Source: Vibrio tasmaniensis 1F-187
Lineage (GTDB): Bacteria > Pseudomonadota > Gammaproteobacteria > Enterobacterales > Vibrionaceae
Direction: 5' to 3'
DNA length: 39,630 nucleotides
Assembly (NCBI RefSeq): GCF_000272405.2
Contig: NZ_AJZM02000153.1
Location: 1-39,630, forward strand
Shown here: one piece after another, positions 29,286-36,956 of the stretch
Position numbering within the stretch: the first letter of the stretch is position 1
How the letters are laid out: the number at the start of each line of letters is the position of its first letter
The notes under the pieces: model-generated
Seen by the model: the letters and a program-made list of their open reading frames with translations, nothing else
What the model was told of the DNA's origin: nothing
Databases searched by the model: none
Program-made: the position numbers and the translations under genes

Positions 29286-29951
29286 TTATTCGAAACCGAG
29301 CCTCTTTAATGCTTGATAGGCATGGTCAACGTCGTCAGGGATGGGCATCTCAATTTGAAAGCCCTGAGCGGGGTAGGATTTGATTCGCTCATAATCAGCA
29401 ATCAATGCACCTAACACCATGTCTAACGGCAACTCTTCGTTAAAGTAATCATCCCAGTCTTGCCATTGTGAAGTGACTTGAATCTCGGTAACTTCGTCAG
29501 GCCACTGTTTAGCAAACGTTGCGTAAGTGCGTTTCTCCATAAAGGGCTTCTGAACTAGGGTCAGCCGTTTAGGTGATAATCCTCGCTGATCCAGTAGCTC
29601 GTAGGTAAACCGTACATTTTCCCCAGTGTTTGTCGCGTGCTTCTCAATGATAATGTCTAAGTCAGGCACACCACAGTCTCGTGCGATAGAAGCGAACGTT
29701 TCTGCTTCTGAACGCTCAAAGCTTCCTTCTGTAAAACGTCCCACACCACCAGAAAAAACGATGTAAGGCGCTATCTTTTGGTGATAAAGCTCGGCTGCAT
29801 ATTCAGCGACGCGGGTATCGTTGCTACACAATACAAAAATACAGTCTGAAGGCGTAACCTTGTGACCCATAGACATAAAGTTCCAAAGGGTGTCGACTGA
29901 GCGATGCAGTTTTATATTGGGATTTCTCTTAGCTGTAGATTGCTCAGTCAT
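29286..29951 (-). CDS. YdcF/DUF218 family protein
   Basis: A 221-aa protein of the DUF218 (YdcF-like) family. Visible family motifs are the N-terminal strand CIFVLCSNDTRVAEYAAELY, the glycine loop IVFSGGVGRFTEGSFERSEAETFA, the ATNTGENVRFTYELL segment, and LTLVQKPFMEKRTYATF. There is no signal peptide or membrane anchor, so it is probably cytosolic. E. coli YdcF binds SAM; the substrate here is unknown. It overlaps the upstream YeeZ-like gene by eight bases (ATGACTGA), so the two are cotranscribed and translationally coupled. Confidence 0.88.
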   Translation of the reverse strand: MTEQSTAKRNPNIKLHRSVDTLWNFMSMGHKVTPSDCIFVLCSNDTRVAEYAAELYHQKIAPYIVFSGGVGRFTEGSFERSEAETFASIARDCGVPDLDIIIEKHATNTGENVRFTYELLDQRGLSPKRLTLVQKPFMEKRTYATFAKQWPDEVTEIQVTSQWQDWDDYFNEELPLDMVLGALIADYERIKSYPAQGFQIEMPIPDDVDHAYQALKRLGFE

Positions 29952-30798
29952 GAAGTGCGTCCAGTGTGGATTCGAATTTAAACGAGTAACCTAAGTCGAG
30001 AATCTTTTTCGACGAGATCAGTTTGTCTGGCGTATCGACAAGAGGGGGAAGTGGTTCGCTGCTATTGGCACTTTTTAGTGCAGCGGCATAGAACTCTGCT
30101 TTGCTCACAGTATTCGGTGTGGTGACGTTGACCACTTCGTTGTGCAGTTGACTGATAGCGAAATCGACTGCGCCAATCGCGTCGTTAAGGTGAAGCATAT
30201 TGGCAGGAGCTTGAGTACTAACCTGCTTCAATTTACTTGCAAACCTCGATGGGTGACGGTTCGGACCAATCAATCCACTAAAGCGAAGAATGGTGTAGTC
30301 GATGCCAGAATCAATCACTGACTGTTCCGCTTGCAGCATAACACGCGCGTTATCGGAAAATGAAGACGCTAGCTCGTTGCCTGAGGTTGAAAGGGGGAGT
30401 GAAGCATCCAGTTCGTTCAATACGCCAGGTTTGGTTGGGTATACGGTTGTTGAACTGACCATGATGAGCTTCTTAACGTTGGCCTTTTGACAGGCATTGG
30501 TGAGTTGCTGCCAGTAGTCGGCGTACTCTTGTCCTGCTCCCTTTCTAAAGCCTGGAGGGAAGCTACCAATCACTATCTCAGTGTTGTTTTCGAGTAACAA
30601 CGAATAGAGTTCGCCGATAGTCTCATCTGGCTTTGATGAGTCAAAACTAAACACTTCACATGGAACTCGTTTGTTCCCAACAGCGTCTGCACCTGCTTGG
30701 GTCGTTTTCGTGACCACAACTTGGTTACCATGTTTTTCTAAATGTTCAGATAAAGGTGCACCGACCCATCCTGCACCAACAATAAATATAGAAGCCAT
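29944..30798 (-). CDS. YeeZ-like NAD(P)-dependent oxidoreductase/epimerase
   Basis: A Rossmann-fold protein of the extended/atypical SDR superfamily. The dinucleotide motif is IFIVGAGWVGAPLSEHL (residues 4-20). There is an active-site-like segment IMVSSTTVYPTKPG, and the ILRFSGLIGPNRHPSRFA block matches E. coli YeeZ (LRLAGLVGPGRHPGRF) as I recall it. The usual SDR YxxxK pair is not obvious, as in other atypical members. It has 284 aa. The ATG at 30798 has TGAGGAA about six bases upstream. It is the first gene of a two-gene unit with the YdcF-like gene. The substrate is unknown. Confidence 0.85.
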   Translation of the reverse strand: MASIFIVGAGWVGAPLSEHLEKHGNQVVVTKTTQAGADAVGNKRVPCEVFSFDSSKPDETIGELYSLLLENNTEIVIGSFPPGFRKGAGQEYADYWQQLTNACQKANVKKLIMVSSTTVYPTKPGVLNELDASLPLSTSGNELASSFSDNARVMLQAEQSVIDSGIDYTILRFSGLIGPNRHPSRFASKLKQVSTQAPANMLHLNDAIGAVDFAISQLHNEVVNVTTPNTVSKAEFYAAALKSANSSEPLPPLVDTPDKLISSKKILDLGYSFKFESTLDALHD

Positions 30799-30861
30799 GT
30801 GTTCCTCACAACTGCAAATGACGAATTTACAATAAGCCTAACAAACCTTTGGCCAAAAATG

Positions 30862-30895
30862 AAAAAACTCCACGGCCGAAGCGAGTGGAGTTTTT
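30862..30895. terminator. Terminator downstream of the TIGR02647-type gene
   Basis: AAAAACTCCAC (30863-30873) and GTGGAGTTTTT (30885-30895) form an 11-bp stem usable in either direction. A second copy of GTGGAGTTTT at 30905-30914 overlaps the stop codon of the gene at 30913, so an alternative longer hairpin is possible. Confidence 0.85.
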
Positions 30896-30912
30896 ACTAG
30901 AACCGTGGAGTT

Positions 30913-31143
30913 TTAGTTCAGTACGCGAAGTAACTTGTCTGCGCGCTCTGCCATCTGGATACCTTCATCTGTTAGGTAACCACCGTCTGGCTGAGTGCAA
31001 AGATTCTTTTCGAATAGGCGCTTAACAGCGTCTTGAGTTTCTTGAGCAGCCTCTTGATGAACTTTAATTCCAGTAGCGGCGCTACTTACATCAAATTGAA
31101 GAAGGAGGTTTAAATCAGCAATATGTTCAGCGTTGTACTTCAT
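30913..31143 (-). CDS. TIGR02647 family small protein
   Basis: A 76-aa protein that I recognise as the TIGR02647 family of gammaproteobacteria; its function is unknown. The pattern is MKYNAEHIADLNLLLQFDVSSAATGIKVHQEAAQ, then VKRLFEKNLCTQPDGGYLTDEGIQMAERADKLLRVLN. The second half looks like a winged-helix wing (GGYLTDEG), so a DNA- or RNA-binding role is conceivable but unproven. The start follows AGGTTAAT. It stands alone, ended by the hairpin downstream. Confidence 0.88.
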   Translation of the reverse strand: MKYNAEHIADLNLLLQFDVSSAATGIKVHQEAAQETQDAVKRLFEKNLCTQPDGGYLTDEGIQMAERADKLLRVLN

Positions 31144-31402
31144 AATTAACCTATATATTCATAACGTTCTCTACCTTCACCTTAGTGCGCATTCACGGCT
31201 CAAGCAATAGCAAATAAATAGAATTGATAAGTGATACCAAATTGAATGATTAATCGTCGTATGGTGGGTTTATTTTAGTTAGATTGCGTGATTTGCAGCC
31301 ACTTAAATTCGGAACGATGTTTATTGGGAAGTGGTTGTAATATATTGTGTTACTAGAAATATATTGCATCCAGCTAATATTGTATAAAAAGGAAACGCAT
31401 CA

Positions 31403-32707
31403 GTGAGAGTGAACAAAGTAGCATTAACGATCAGTATGCTATTTGCTATCTCAGGTTGTCAAAGTACACCCTCAGAGCAGACAGGCGCGAACCAAACCAC
31501 AAATGACAATGAATCAACAGTAGAGGTCCGTTCATTTCAGTCTGTCCAAAGTGTTTACTCCGAGTGGGAGGCTAAGCTTGAAGAACACGCTCAATTGTCT
31601 CTCTATGCTCCAGAGAATTACAATGAACTATTAGACGCTTGGGATGATGCTGAAAGCATTTATGCGGACTTACTGAAAGATCAAACACGGTTAACCAAGA
31701 GTTACTCGATTTTTTCGACATTAACTTACGCCGAAGCCTTTGATGAAAAAATCGCGTTGATTCGATCAAATTATGACTCGATCTTAGTGCTAAAGGAAAA
31801 GGCTGACAGAGTATTAGCCGACTCGATAGTGCAAATGGATTACTTAAAGTTTCTTGGTGCCGATACTATGTTTGCATCGAGCTACAAGCGCTTGTATTCA
31901 GAATACAGCGAGCTGTTTGAGTATGTGCTGGTCGACGAACTTGAAGATGCTCAGGAAGCACAGGTAGAGTTTCTTAATAACGCGAGTTTGTTAGAAGTTA
32001 AAGTGGCGCACAAGAAGTACATCGAACCTTTGAAGGATGAGTTGGAGTTCTTGGAAGATGAAGATTTCGATGACGTTGTTCCACTGACGTTTGCTAAAGC
32101 GGCATCTCAAATTGCTTTGGCAGAAAGCCAAGTGAAAGCCAGTCCCCGTGAAAAGTCGATCATTGAAGACGCAGTTCACGCTGCAGAGTTCGAATTAAAC
32201 CACGTGCGCAGTGTTGCTCATGAAGTTAAAGTACTAGCGAGCGTAAAAGGCGACCAGTTCGAACAGTCGGTTTTGAATGCAGAGAACCAGTTATTGAGCA
32301 TTTCACGAGTGGTTAATGATGAAGATCACCGTGATGTTGTATTGCGTCTTCAGTCTCAAAAAATTGTAGCGAGTGTTAAAGCGCTGAAAGGCTCAGACAT
32401 GACGGCGTCATTAAAGTCAGAGATTAAAACTTTGACTGAGCGACTCGCTAAGTTAGAAAGTGAGAATCAGAAACAAACACAGAAATTGGTTGAAGCGACC
32501 AAGCACAACCAATTGTTAGATGATCAGGTTACCAAGAGTGATGCTCATATAAAGAGCCTAGAAGAGTTAGTGGATAGCTTGAAAAGCTTAGGTGGTAAAG
32601 TTGCCAGCGAAAGTGACTCTGATGTGATTCTTCCTAGTATTGAATCTAGCCTAGAGGATGCATCTCTCGAACAATCATTAGAAGAAGTGATTGAACCTTC
32701 GGTTTAG
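31403..32707 (+). CDS. Predicted coiled-coil lipoprotein
   Basis: I do not recognise a named family. The N-terminus MRVNKVALTISMLFAISGCQSTPSE is a lipoprotein signal with lipobox ISGC, cysteine at residue 19. The +2 residue is Gln, so the outer membrane is the likely destination. The mature protein is acidic and almost wholly helical. Residues about 340-400 form a clear heptad coiled coil (SEIKTLTERLAKLESENQKQTQ..., SLEELVDSLKSL). The C-terminus is an acidic, serine-rich tail. It starts with GTG at 31403 after AAGGAAA; a second GTG at 31409 is possible. It is monocistronic. A periplasmic scaffold or cell-envelope tether is a guess only. Confidence 0.85.
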   Translation: MRVNKVALTISMLFAISGCQSTPSEQTGANQTTNDNESTVEVRSFQSVQSVYSEWEAKLEEHAQLSLYAPENYNELLDAWDDAESIYADLLKDQTRLTKSYSIFSTLTYAEAFDEKIALIRSNYDSILVLKEKADRVLADSIVQMDYLKFLGADTMFASSYKRLYSEYSELFEYVLVDELEDAQEAQVEFLNNASLLEVKVAHKKYIEPLKDELEFLEDEDFDDVVPLTFAKAASQIALAESQVKASPREKSIIEDAVHAAEFELNHVRSVAHEVKVLASVKGDQFEQSVLNAENQLLSISRVVNDEDHRDVVLRLQSQKIVASVKALKGSDMTASLKSEIKTLTERLAKLESENQKQTQKLVEATKHNQLLDDQVTKSDAHIKSLEELVDSLKSLGGKVASESDSDVILPSIESSLEDASLEQSLEEVIEPSV

Positions 32708-32738
32708 CATCACTAATTTCTTTATTTGTGATTGAGTT

Positions 32739-32762
32739 AAAAGCGCCTAAGGGCGCTTTTTT
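32739..32762 (+). terminator. Terminator of the lipoprotein gene
   Basis: AAAAGCGCC (32739-32747) pairs with GGCGCTTTT (32752-32760) around TAAG, followed by more Ts. Confidence 0.9.
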
Positions 32763-33069
32763 ACGTTCTGTTGATCTATGTCAAAATCTGAAAACAAAAG
32801 TGTCCATTGAGTCATTATAGTGTAAGTTATTCTTTGAACTTTAACGTAACTTGTTGATATTTATAGATGTGTTGTTTTCTATGCTGATAACTAATCATTC
32901 AGCAGAGTTTTATTTTTACTACTAAAGTCGTATGAATTTGGAATAACTTGGACTAATTTCTTTCAACAGGATTGTGAGAGGCATTTCGAGCTTAAAATAG
33001 CTCTTGAATTCAGAAATGAAAGAGAGGATTATCGCGCTCCCGACGACATGTTTCAAAATGTAAATCATC
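32763..33069. other. focA upstream region
   Basis: About 300 bp with no gene. It holds the FNR-like site at 32771-32784 and, about 30 bases further, CATTAT/TATAGT sequences (32813-32821) that could be -10 elements. This leaves a long leader of roughly 240 bases before focA, in which I see no strong structure. Confidence 0.5.
32771..32784. promoter_or_regulatory. FNR-like site upstream of focA
   Basis: TTGATCTATGTCAA matches the FNR consensus TTGAT-N4-ATCAA at nine of ten defined positions. focA genes are typically induced without oxygen by FNR. The distance to the best -10 candidates puts it nearer -47 to -50 than the ideal -41.5, so the promoter assignment is open. Confidence 0.65.
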
Positions 33070-33912
33070 ATGAATCTAAACCAATTCGACTCATTATTAC
33101 CGCCACAAATGGCTGAGCGCGCTGCAGATATTGGCGTAGGTAAAGCAACCAAAGATCCAATCAAATCTTTTCTCCTAGCGATTTCTGCTGGCATACATAT
33201 TGGTATCGCGTTTGTGTTCTACACAATCGTGACTACCGGTGCTGGTGATTTACCGTGGGGTATTACTCGCTTATTGGGTGGTCTAGCTTTTAGCTTAGGA
33301 TTAATCCTTGTTGTTGTTACTGGTGGTGAACTGTTTACCAGCTCGGTGTTGACGCTTGTTGCTCGCGCAAGTGGCAAGATTACCTGGCGTACATTAGTTA
33401 AGAACTGGACCACGGTTTATGTCGGTAACTTAATTGGTGCATTGCTGCTGGTGGCCTGTATGCTTCTGACTAAACAGTACATGTTCGATCATGGACAAGT
33501 GGGTTTGAATGCCATGGCGATTTCCCAACACAAAATGCACCATGATTTTATCCAAGCTATCGCGCTTGGCATCATGTGTAATGTGTTGGTTTGTATCGCG
33601 GTATGGATGACGTTTAGTGGACGTACACTGACTGACAAAATCGCAGTTATGATTTTACCTGTTGCGATGTTCGTATCAGCCGGTTTTGAGCACTGTATTG
33701 CCAACATGTTCCAAGTCCCTTTAGCTATCGGTATCAAAACATTTGCTCCCGCAGAATTTTGGACAATGACAGGCGCTAACCCTGCGGACTATGTTGATCT
33801 GAACATGATGGACTTTTTGATGAACAACTTGCTGCCCGTTACCATTGGTAACATCATTGGCGGTGGTATCTTTGTTGGTATGTGGTACTGGTTGATCTAC
33901 CTACGTGACTAA
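33070..33912 (+). CDS. focA: Formate channel FocA
   Basis: FocA is a pentameric inner-membrane channel of the formate/nitrite transporter family, moving formate during fermentation and anaerobic respiration. The protein has six hydrophobic segments. Family residues are visible in the LFTSSVLTLVARASGKITW loop (omega loop region, threonine near residue 90) and the central histidine in VSAGFEHCIANMF near residue 208. The end VTIGNIIGGGIFVGMWYWLIYLRD matches E. coli FocA closely. It has 280 aa against 285. In many enterobacteria focA precedes pflB; here no pflB follows, only a terminator. A nitrite-type NirC is less likely given the close FocA similarity. Confidence 0.93.
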   Translation: MNLNQFDSLLPPQMAERAADIGVGKATKDPIKSFLLAISAGIHIGIAFVFYTIVTTGAGDLPWGITRLLGGLAFSLGLILVVVTGGELFTSSVLTLVARASGKITWRTLVKNWTTVYVGNLIGALLLVACMLLTKQYMFDHGQVGLNAMAISQHKMHHDFIQAIALGIMCNVLVCIAVWMTFSGRTLTDKIAVMILPVAMFVSAGFEHCIANMFQVPLAIGIKTFAPAEFWTMTGANPADYVDLNMMDFLMNNLLPVTIGNIIGGGIFVGMWYWLIYLRD

Positions 33913-34041
33913 TAAGGGTGGCGTGATCCACAAAGCAAAGGTTGCGTGATTAATTCCGATTACGCGGTTAATCCAGTTTACGAGTTAACTGGGTAACTTG
34001 GACTCAGTGAAAACACTGAACTGACTTATGACATTTACAAG
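33913..34041 (+). other. focA 3' region with small hairpins
   Basis: The 3' untranslated stretch has CCAGTT/AACTGG (33973-33992) and TCAGTG-AAAA-CACTGA (34004-34019) hairpins before the terminator. It also has TGATCCACA (33924-33932), one base from a DnaA box. A small RNA derived from the focA 3' end is possible but not supported further. Confidence 0.4.
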
Positions 34042-34066
34042 ACGGCCTGCATTGCAGGCCGTTTTT
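34042..34066 (+). terminator. focA terminator
   Basis: ACGGCCTGC (34042-34050) and GCAGGCCGT (34054-34062) form a perfect nine-bp GC-rich stem with an ATT loop, followed by Ts. Confidence 0.92.
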
Positions 34067-34069
34067 ATT

Positions 34070-34278
34070 TGTGGAAAACCTACTTATTCATTTCTTAAAT
34101 TATCATGTGAACGCTCAATAGCGATGATCACCGTGTGTGTATATGTCTTTGAAAACACCCAAAGATCAAAGGTAATGATCTTTCCCTAGGTGGGAATGGA
34201 CAAAAAAGGATCTATATTGATTTGGTTATCCACAATTTCTGTGGATAACCTGTCTCAAATTCAGTGAGTAACCAGATC
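34070..34278. other. Non-coding block with DnaA boxes and clustered GATC sites
   Basis: Two perfect DnaA boxes, TTATCCACA at 34226-34234 and its reverse complement at 34240-34248, form an inverted repeat with 11-bp arms (GGTTATCCACA ... TGTGGATAACC, 34224-34250) and a five-base centre. A near-match, TGTGGAAAA, lies at 34070-34078. Five GATC (Dam) sites occur in 153 bases (starting 34126, 34164, 34177, 34209, 34275), where well under one is expected by chance. Two of them sit in a second inverted repeat, AAAGATCA/TGATCTTT (34161-34168, 34176-34183). No gene and no U-run accompany the repeats, so a terminator is unlikely. Function unknown: DnaA binding or titration, or regulation of a neighbour, is inference. 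Confidence 0.6.
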
Positions 34279-34295
34279 TAAGTGGAGTAGGGAGG

Positions 34296-35081
34296 CTATT
34301 TCGAAGGCTGTATTTGCGCGAGAACTCGGCCTTCTTTAGTAAGAGATGTCTTCAATGAGAGCTGAAGTGCAAGTGCTAAAGAGCAGCTCATCATCACGAA
34401 GATAGCTAACATGATCATCAACTGATACTTAATCGCGATCATTGGTGATGCACCACCTAAGATCTGTCCTGTCATCATTCCCGGTAGCGTGACTAAGCCT
34501 GTAGTTGCCATAATTGGTGACATCGCTTTCTGTATCGCATTACGAACAAAAGGCGCGGCTGCATAGGAAGGAGACGCGCCCAAAGCGATAGCCGCTTCGT
34601 ACTCTGATTTCTGCGTTTCAAAAGCCCCAAACAAATTCTGCAATGCCACGATATTACTGCTTAAGCTATTACCTAACAGCATCCCTGCAATAGGGATAAG
34701 GTACTGTGCGTTAAAAACCGGTGTCGGTTTAATGATGAAAAAGCAGATAAACAAGACAATAGGTACACAAGTTACAGCAAGGCTAACGGCTATAGGAACT
34801 AAAAGTAGATTTTTTGGGAGCCTAGATTTTTCAACAATTGAGCTTGCCCCAACGATGATCATTGCAAATAGCCACAGCAAATTGACCCATAAGCTATTCA
34901 AGGTGAACAAGTATTCTAGGTAAAGTCCCACTAGAAATAGCTGAATAACCATACGAATGATGCTGACAGAAGCCTCTTTTCCAAGGCCGAGTTTTAACTT
35001 GTGGTTGATGGTAATAGGTAGCAAGAGAAGTGAGCTGAAGAACAATAACTGCCACCAAGATATATCAATAACGTCTTGCAT
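34296..35081 (-). CDS. FetB-like ABC transporter permease (UPF0014)
   Basis: A 261-aa inner-membrane protein with about seven hydrophobic segments. It belongs to the YbbM/FetB (UPF0014) family, whose E. coli member works with the ATPase FetA in iron export and peroxide resistance. Signature segments are IPIAGMLLGNSLSS, a cytoplasmic EAAIALGASPSYAAAPFVRNAIQKAMSPI (coupling-helix region), and TTGLVTLPGMMTGQILGGASPMIAIKYQLMI. The ATG has AAGGAAT about five bases upstream. No FetA-type ATPase gene is adjacent: upstream is the torE control region, downstream the DnaA-box block. The partner must lie elsewhere or be shared. Iron as substrate is inferred from family only. Confidence 0.88.
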   Translation of the reverse strand: MQDVIDISWWQLLFFSSLLLLPITINHKLKLGLGKEASVSIIRMVIQLFLVGLYLEYLFTLNSLWVNLLWLFAMIIVGASSIVEKSRLPKNLLLVPIAVSLAVTCVPIVLFICFFIIKPTPVFNAQYLIPIAGMLLGNSLSSNIVALQNLFGAFETQKSEYEAAIALGASPSYAAAPFVRNAIQKAMSPIMATTGLVTLPGMMTGQILGGASPMIAIKYQLMIMLAIFVMMSCSLALALQLSLKTSLTKEGRVLAQIQPSK

Positions 35082-35249
35082 AATGATTCCTTTTAAGTGG
35101 TCTCCATCATATCTGAAAGTGCCAAATGATGCATTTCAACTGTAAAGTCACCAATTCTAAAAATGATCAATCATTTAACAAACAAAACACAAAATAGTGG
35201 TTGTTTGAGGCTTTTTTAGCTACTACTTAGTAGGTAAAAAGTTAAAATT

Positions 35250-35272
35250 GGTTGTCATATGGTTGCGTATAT
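35250..35272. promoter_or_regulatory. TorR-box-like direct repeat
   Basis: GGTTGTCATAT (35250-35260) is followed directly by GGTTGCGTATAT (35261-35272). TorR binds directly repeated decamers related to CTGTTCATAT in the E. coli tor promoter (from memory). The similarity is partial, but the place and repeat spacing suit TMAO-responsive control of torECA. Confidence 0.4.
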
Positions 35273-35409
35273 GTTGGTTTTTAACATTTGTGAAATATAC
35301 TTAATTCTTCACATTTGTTAATACTTTTTAATAACTTTGTTTAACTGAAAACAAGTTTGGATGACCTCAAAAAAGTATTGATTAGCAAGGGTTATAACGG
35401 GGGATTTGA

Positions 35410-35439
35410 TTGAACCCTACTTTGTGTATGGTCTAAAAT
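35410..35439 (+). promoter_or_regulatory. Probable torE promoter
   Basis: TTGAAC (35410-35415) and TAAAAT (35434-35439) are 18 bases apart, reading towards torE. This leaves a leader of about 70 bases. Confidence 0.5.
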
Positions 35440-35517
35440 TTGTTGTTAGATACTCAAGAACTTTAGCCCCATAGAATGGGTTACTCGAAATTACTAAATA
35501 CAAAATAGGCAAAATGT

Positions 35518-35700
35518 ATGAGTGATGTTAATAAAATTGAAACTGGCGAAAAACGCTCGTTGGAGTGGAAGTCTTTCCTCTTCATCGCGGTGGTTCTCTT
35601 TCCAATATTAAGTGTGGCTTTTGTAGGCGGTTACGGCTTCCTAGTTTGGGCACTGCAAGTGTTTGTATTCGGACCTCCTGGTGCTCACGGCGGCATGTAA
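35518..35700 (+). CDS. torE: TorE, small membrane protein of the TMAO reductase operon (NapE/TorE family)
   Basis: A 60-aa single-span membrane protein. A soluble N-terminus (MSDVNKIETGEKRSLEWKS) leads into a hydrophobic helix, about residues 20-52, containing FPILSVAFVGGYGFLVWALQVFVFGPPG. This is the NapE/TorE pattern. Its role is not established; it accompanies torC and torA in Vibrio and Shewanella operons. It is the first gene of the unit, 50 bases ahead of torC. Confidence 0.92.
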   Translation: MSDVNKIETGEKRSLEWKSFLFIAVVLFPILSVAFVGGYGFLVWALQVFVFGPPGAHGGM

Positions 35701-35750
35701 TGCCCTCTAGTAACAACATTTTTTAAAATCAATATTTAAGAGAGCTAAAC

Positions 35751-36932
35751 ATGAAATCATTTTTAGTTAAATTATGGCGCACAATGACTCGCCCTGCAGT
35801 ACACATCAGTCTTGGTGTACTAACTATGGGTGGCTTTATCGCCGGTGTTATTTTCTGGGGCGGTTTTAACACAGCTCTAGAGCACACAAATACAGAAGAG
35901 TTCTGTGTAAGTTGTCACACCATGCGTGACAACGTGTACGTAGAACTACAAGAAACGGTTCACTGGAAAAACACTTCTGGTGTACGTGCTACTTGTCCTG
36001 ACTGTCACGTTCCACATGAATGGACAGCAAAAATCGCTCGTAAGATGCAAGCATCTAAAGAAGTATTCGCTCAAGTATTTGGTGACTTAGATACACCTGA
36101 GAAATTCGAAGCTCGTCGTATCGAACTGGCTAAACACGAATGGGATCGTTTCTCTTCGAACAAATCTCTAGAGTGTAAAAACTGTCACAACTACGATTCA
36201 ATGGACTTCGAGAACATGCGCCCAACAGCGCGTATCCAGATGAAGAATGCAGCAGAACGTGATCAAAGCTGTGTTGACTGTCATAAAGGTATTGCTCACA
36301 ACCTTCCAATGGATATGGCATCAGCAAGCGGTATTGTTGGCGAGCTAGAAAATGTAGCAAGCAGCACATCTTACGCAAATGGTTCTGACGTGATCTCTAT
36401 TCGTCACCTACCAATGTACACAGATGAAACAGCAACGGTTGAAGCGGGTCTACTAAGTCCTGCAAGTAAAGTTGCGGTTATCGACGAAAAAGGCGACATG
36501 ATCAAGATTCAAATCGATGGTTGGCGTAAAGCGAAAGGCTTCGGACGTGTAATCCAAGAAGACTTCGGTATGAACATCTCAACTGCAATCTTGACCAAAG
36601 AAGTATCTCAAAGTGACGTTATCACTGTTGGTGAGAAGAAAGAAGATGAGCTTACTGGCCTTCCATGGGAAGAAGTTAACCTAGCACTTTGGATGAAGAA
36701 AGAGTCTATGGTTGATAACTTCGATCCAATTTGGAACGCAGCGGGTCAAGCGTACCAATCTAACTGTTCAACGTGTCACTCACAGCCAGATGAAGCTCAC
36801 TTCAGCGCTAACGGTTGGGTAGGCATGTTAGATGGTATGATTGCATTCGTTAACTTCGATACAGATACAGAAGCACTTGTTCTTAAGTATCTACAGAAGC
36901 ACTCATCAGATTTTTCTGAAGGCCATCACTAA
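35751..36932 (+). CDS. torC: TorC, pentaheme c-type cytochrome
   Basis: TorC carries electrons from menaquinol to periplasmic TorA. It is anchored by an N-terminal membrane helix (about residues 17-40: HISLGVLTMGGFIAGVIFWGG). Five CxxCH heme motifs are visible: residues 52-56, 82-86, 142-146, 174-178 and, in the separate C-terminal domain, 339-343. The first four form the NapC/NirT-type tetraheme domain; the last is the mono-heme domain typical of TorC. It has 393 aa, close to E. coli TorC. AGAGAG precedes the ATG. It lies 24 bases upstream of torA. Confidence 0.97.
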   Translation: MKSFLVKLWRTMTRPAVHISLGVLTMGGFIAGVIFWGGFNTALEHTNTEEFCVSCHTMRDNVYVELQETVHWKNTSGVRATCPDCHVPHEWTAKIARKMQASKEVFAQVFGDLDTPEKFEARRIELAKHEWDRFSSNKSLECKNCHNYDSMDFENMRPTARIQMKNAAERDQSCVDCHKGIAHNLPMDMASASGIVGELENVASSTSYANGSDVISIRHLPMYTDETATVEAGLLSPASKVAVIDEKGDMIKIQIDGWRKAKGFGRVIQEDFGMNISTAILTKEVSQSDVITVGEKKEDELTGLPWEEVNLALWMKKESMVDNFDPIWNAAGQAYQSNCSTCHSQPDEAHFSANGWVGMLDGMIAFVNFDTDTEALVLKYLQKHSSDFSEGHH

Positions 36933-36956
36933 TAAGACGTCAATTGGAGTAACACA

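Larger units (their letters stand above)
35082..35517. other. torECA control region
   Basis: A 436-bp AT-rich gap without genes between the divergent permease and torE. It holds the candidate TorR repeat at 35250-35272, AT-rich blocks such as GTTAATAC and TTTAATAAC (35317-35335) that could bind ArcA-like regulators, and the promoter at 35410-35439. Inverted TGTGAA (35289-35294) and TTCACA (35308-35313) lie too far apart for one CRP site. Confidence 0.5.

Noticed and set aside
34070..34278. The DnaA-box block as the chromosome origin or as crtS, the Vibrio site that triggers chromosome 2 replication
   Set aside because: No dnaA, gidA, rctB or other replication gene is near, and as I remember it crtS lies in a different gene context. 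I could not match its sequence from memory.
35289..35313. TGTGAA ... TTCACA upstream of torE as a CRP site
   Set aside because: The half sites are about 15 bases apart instead of six.
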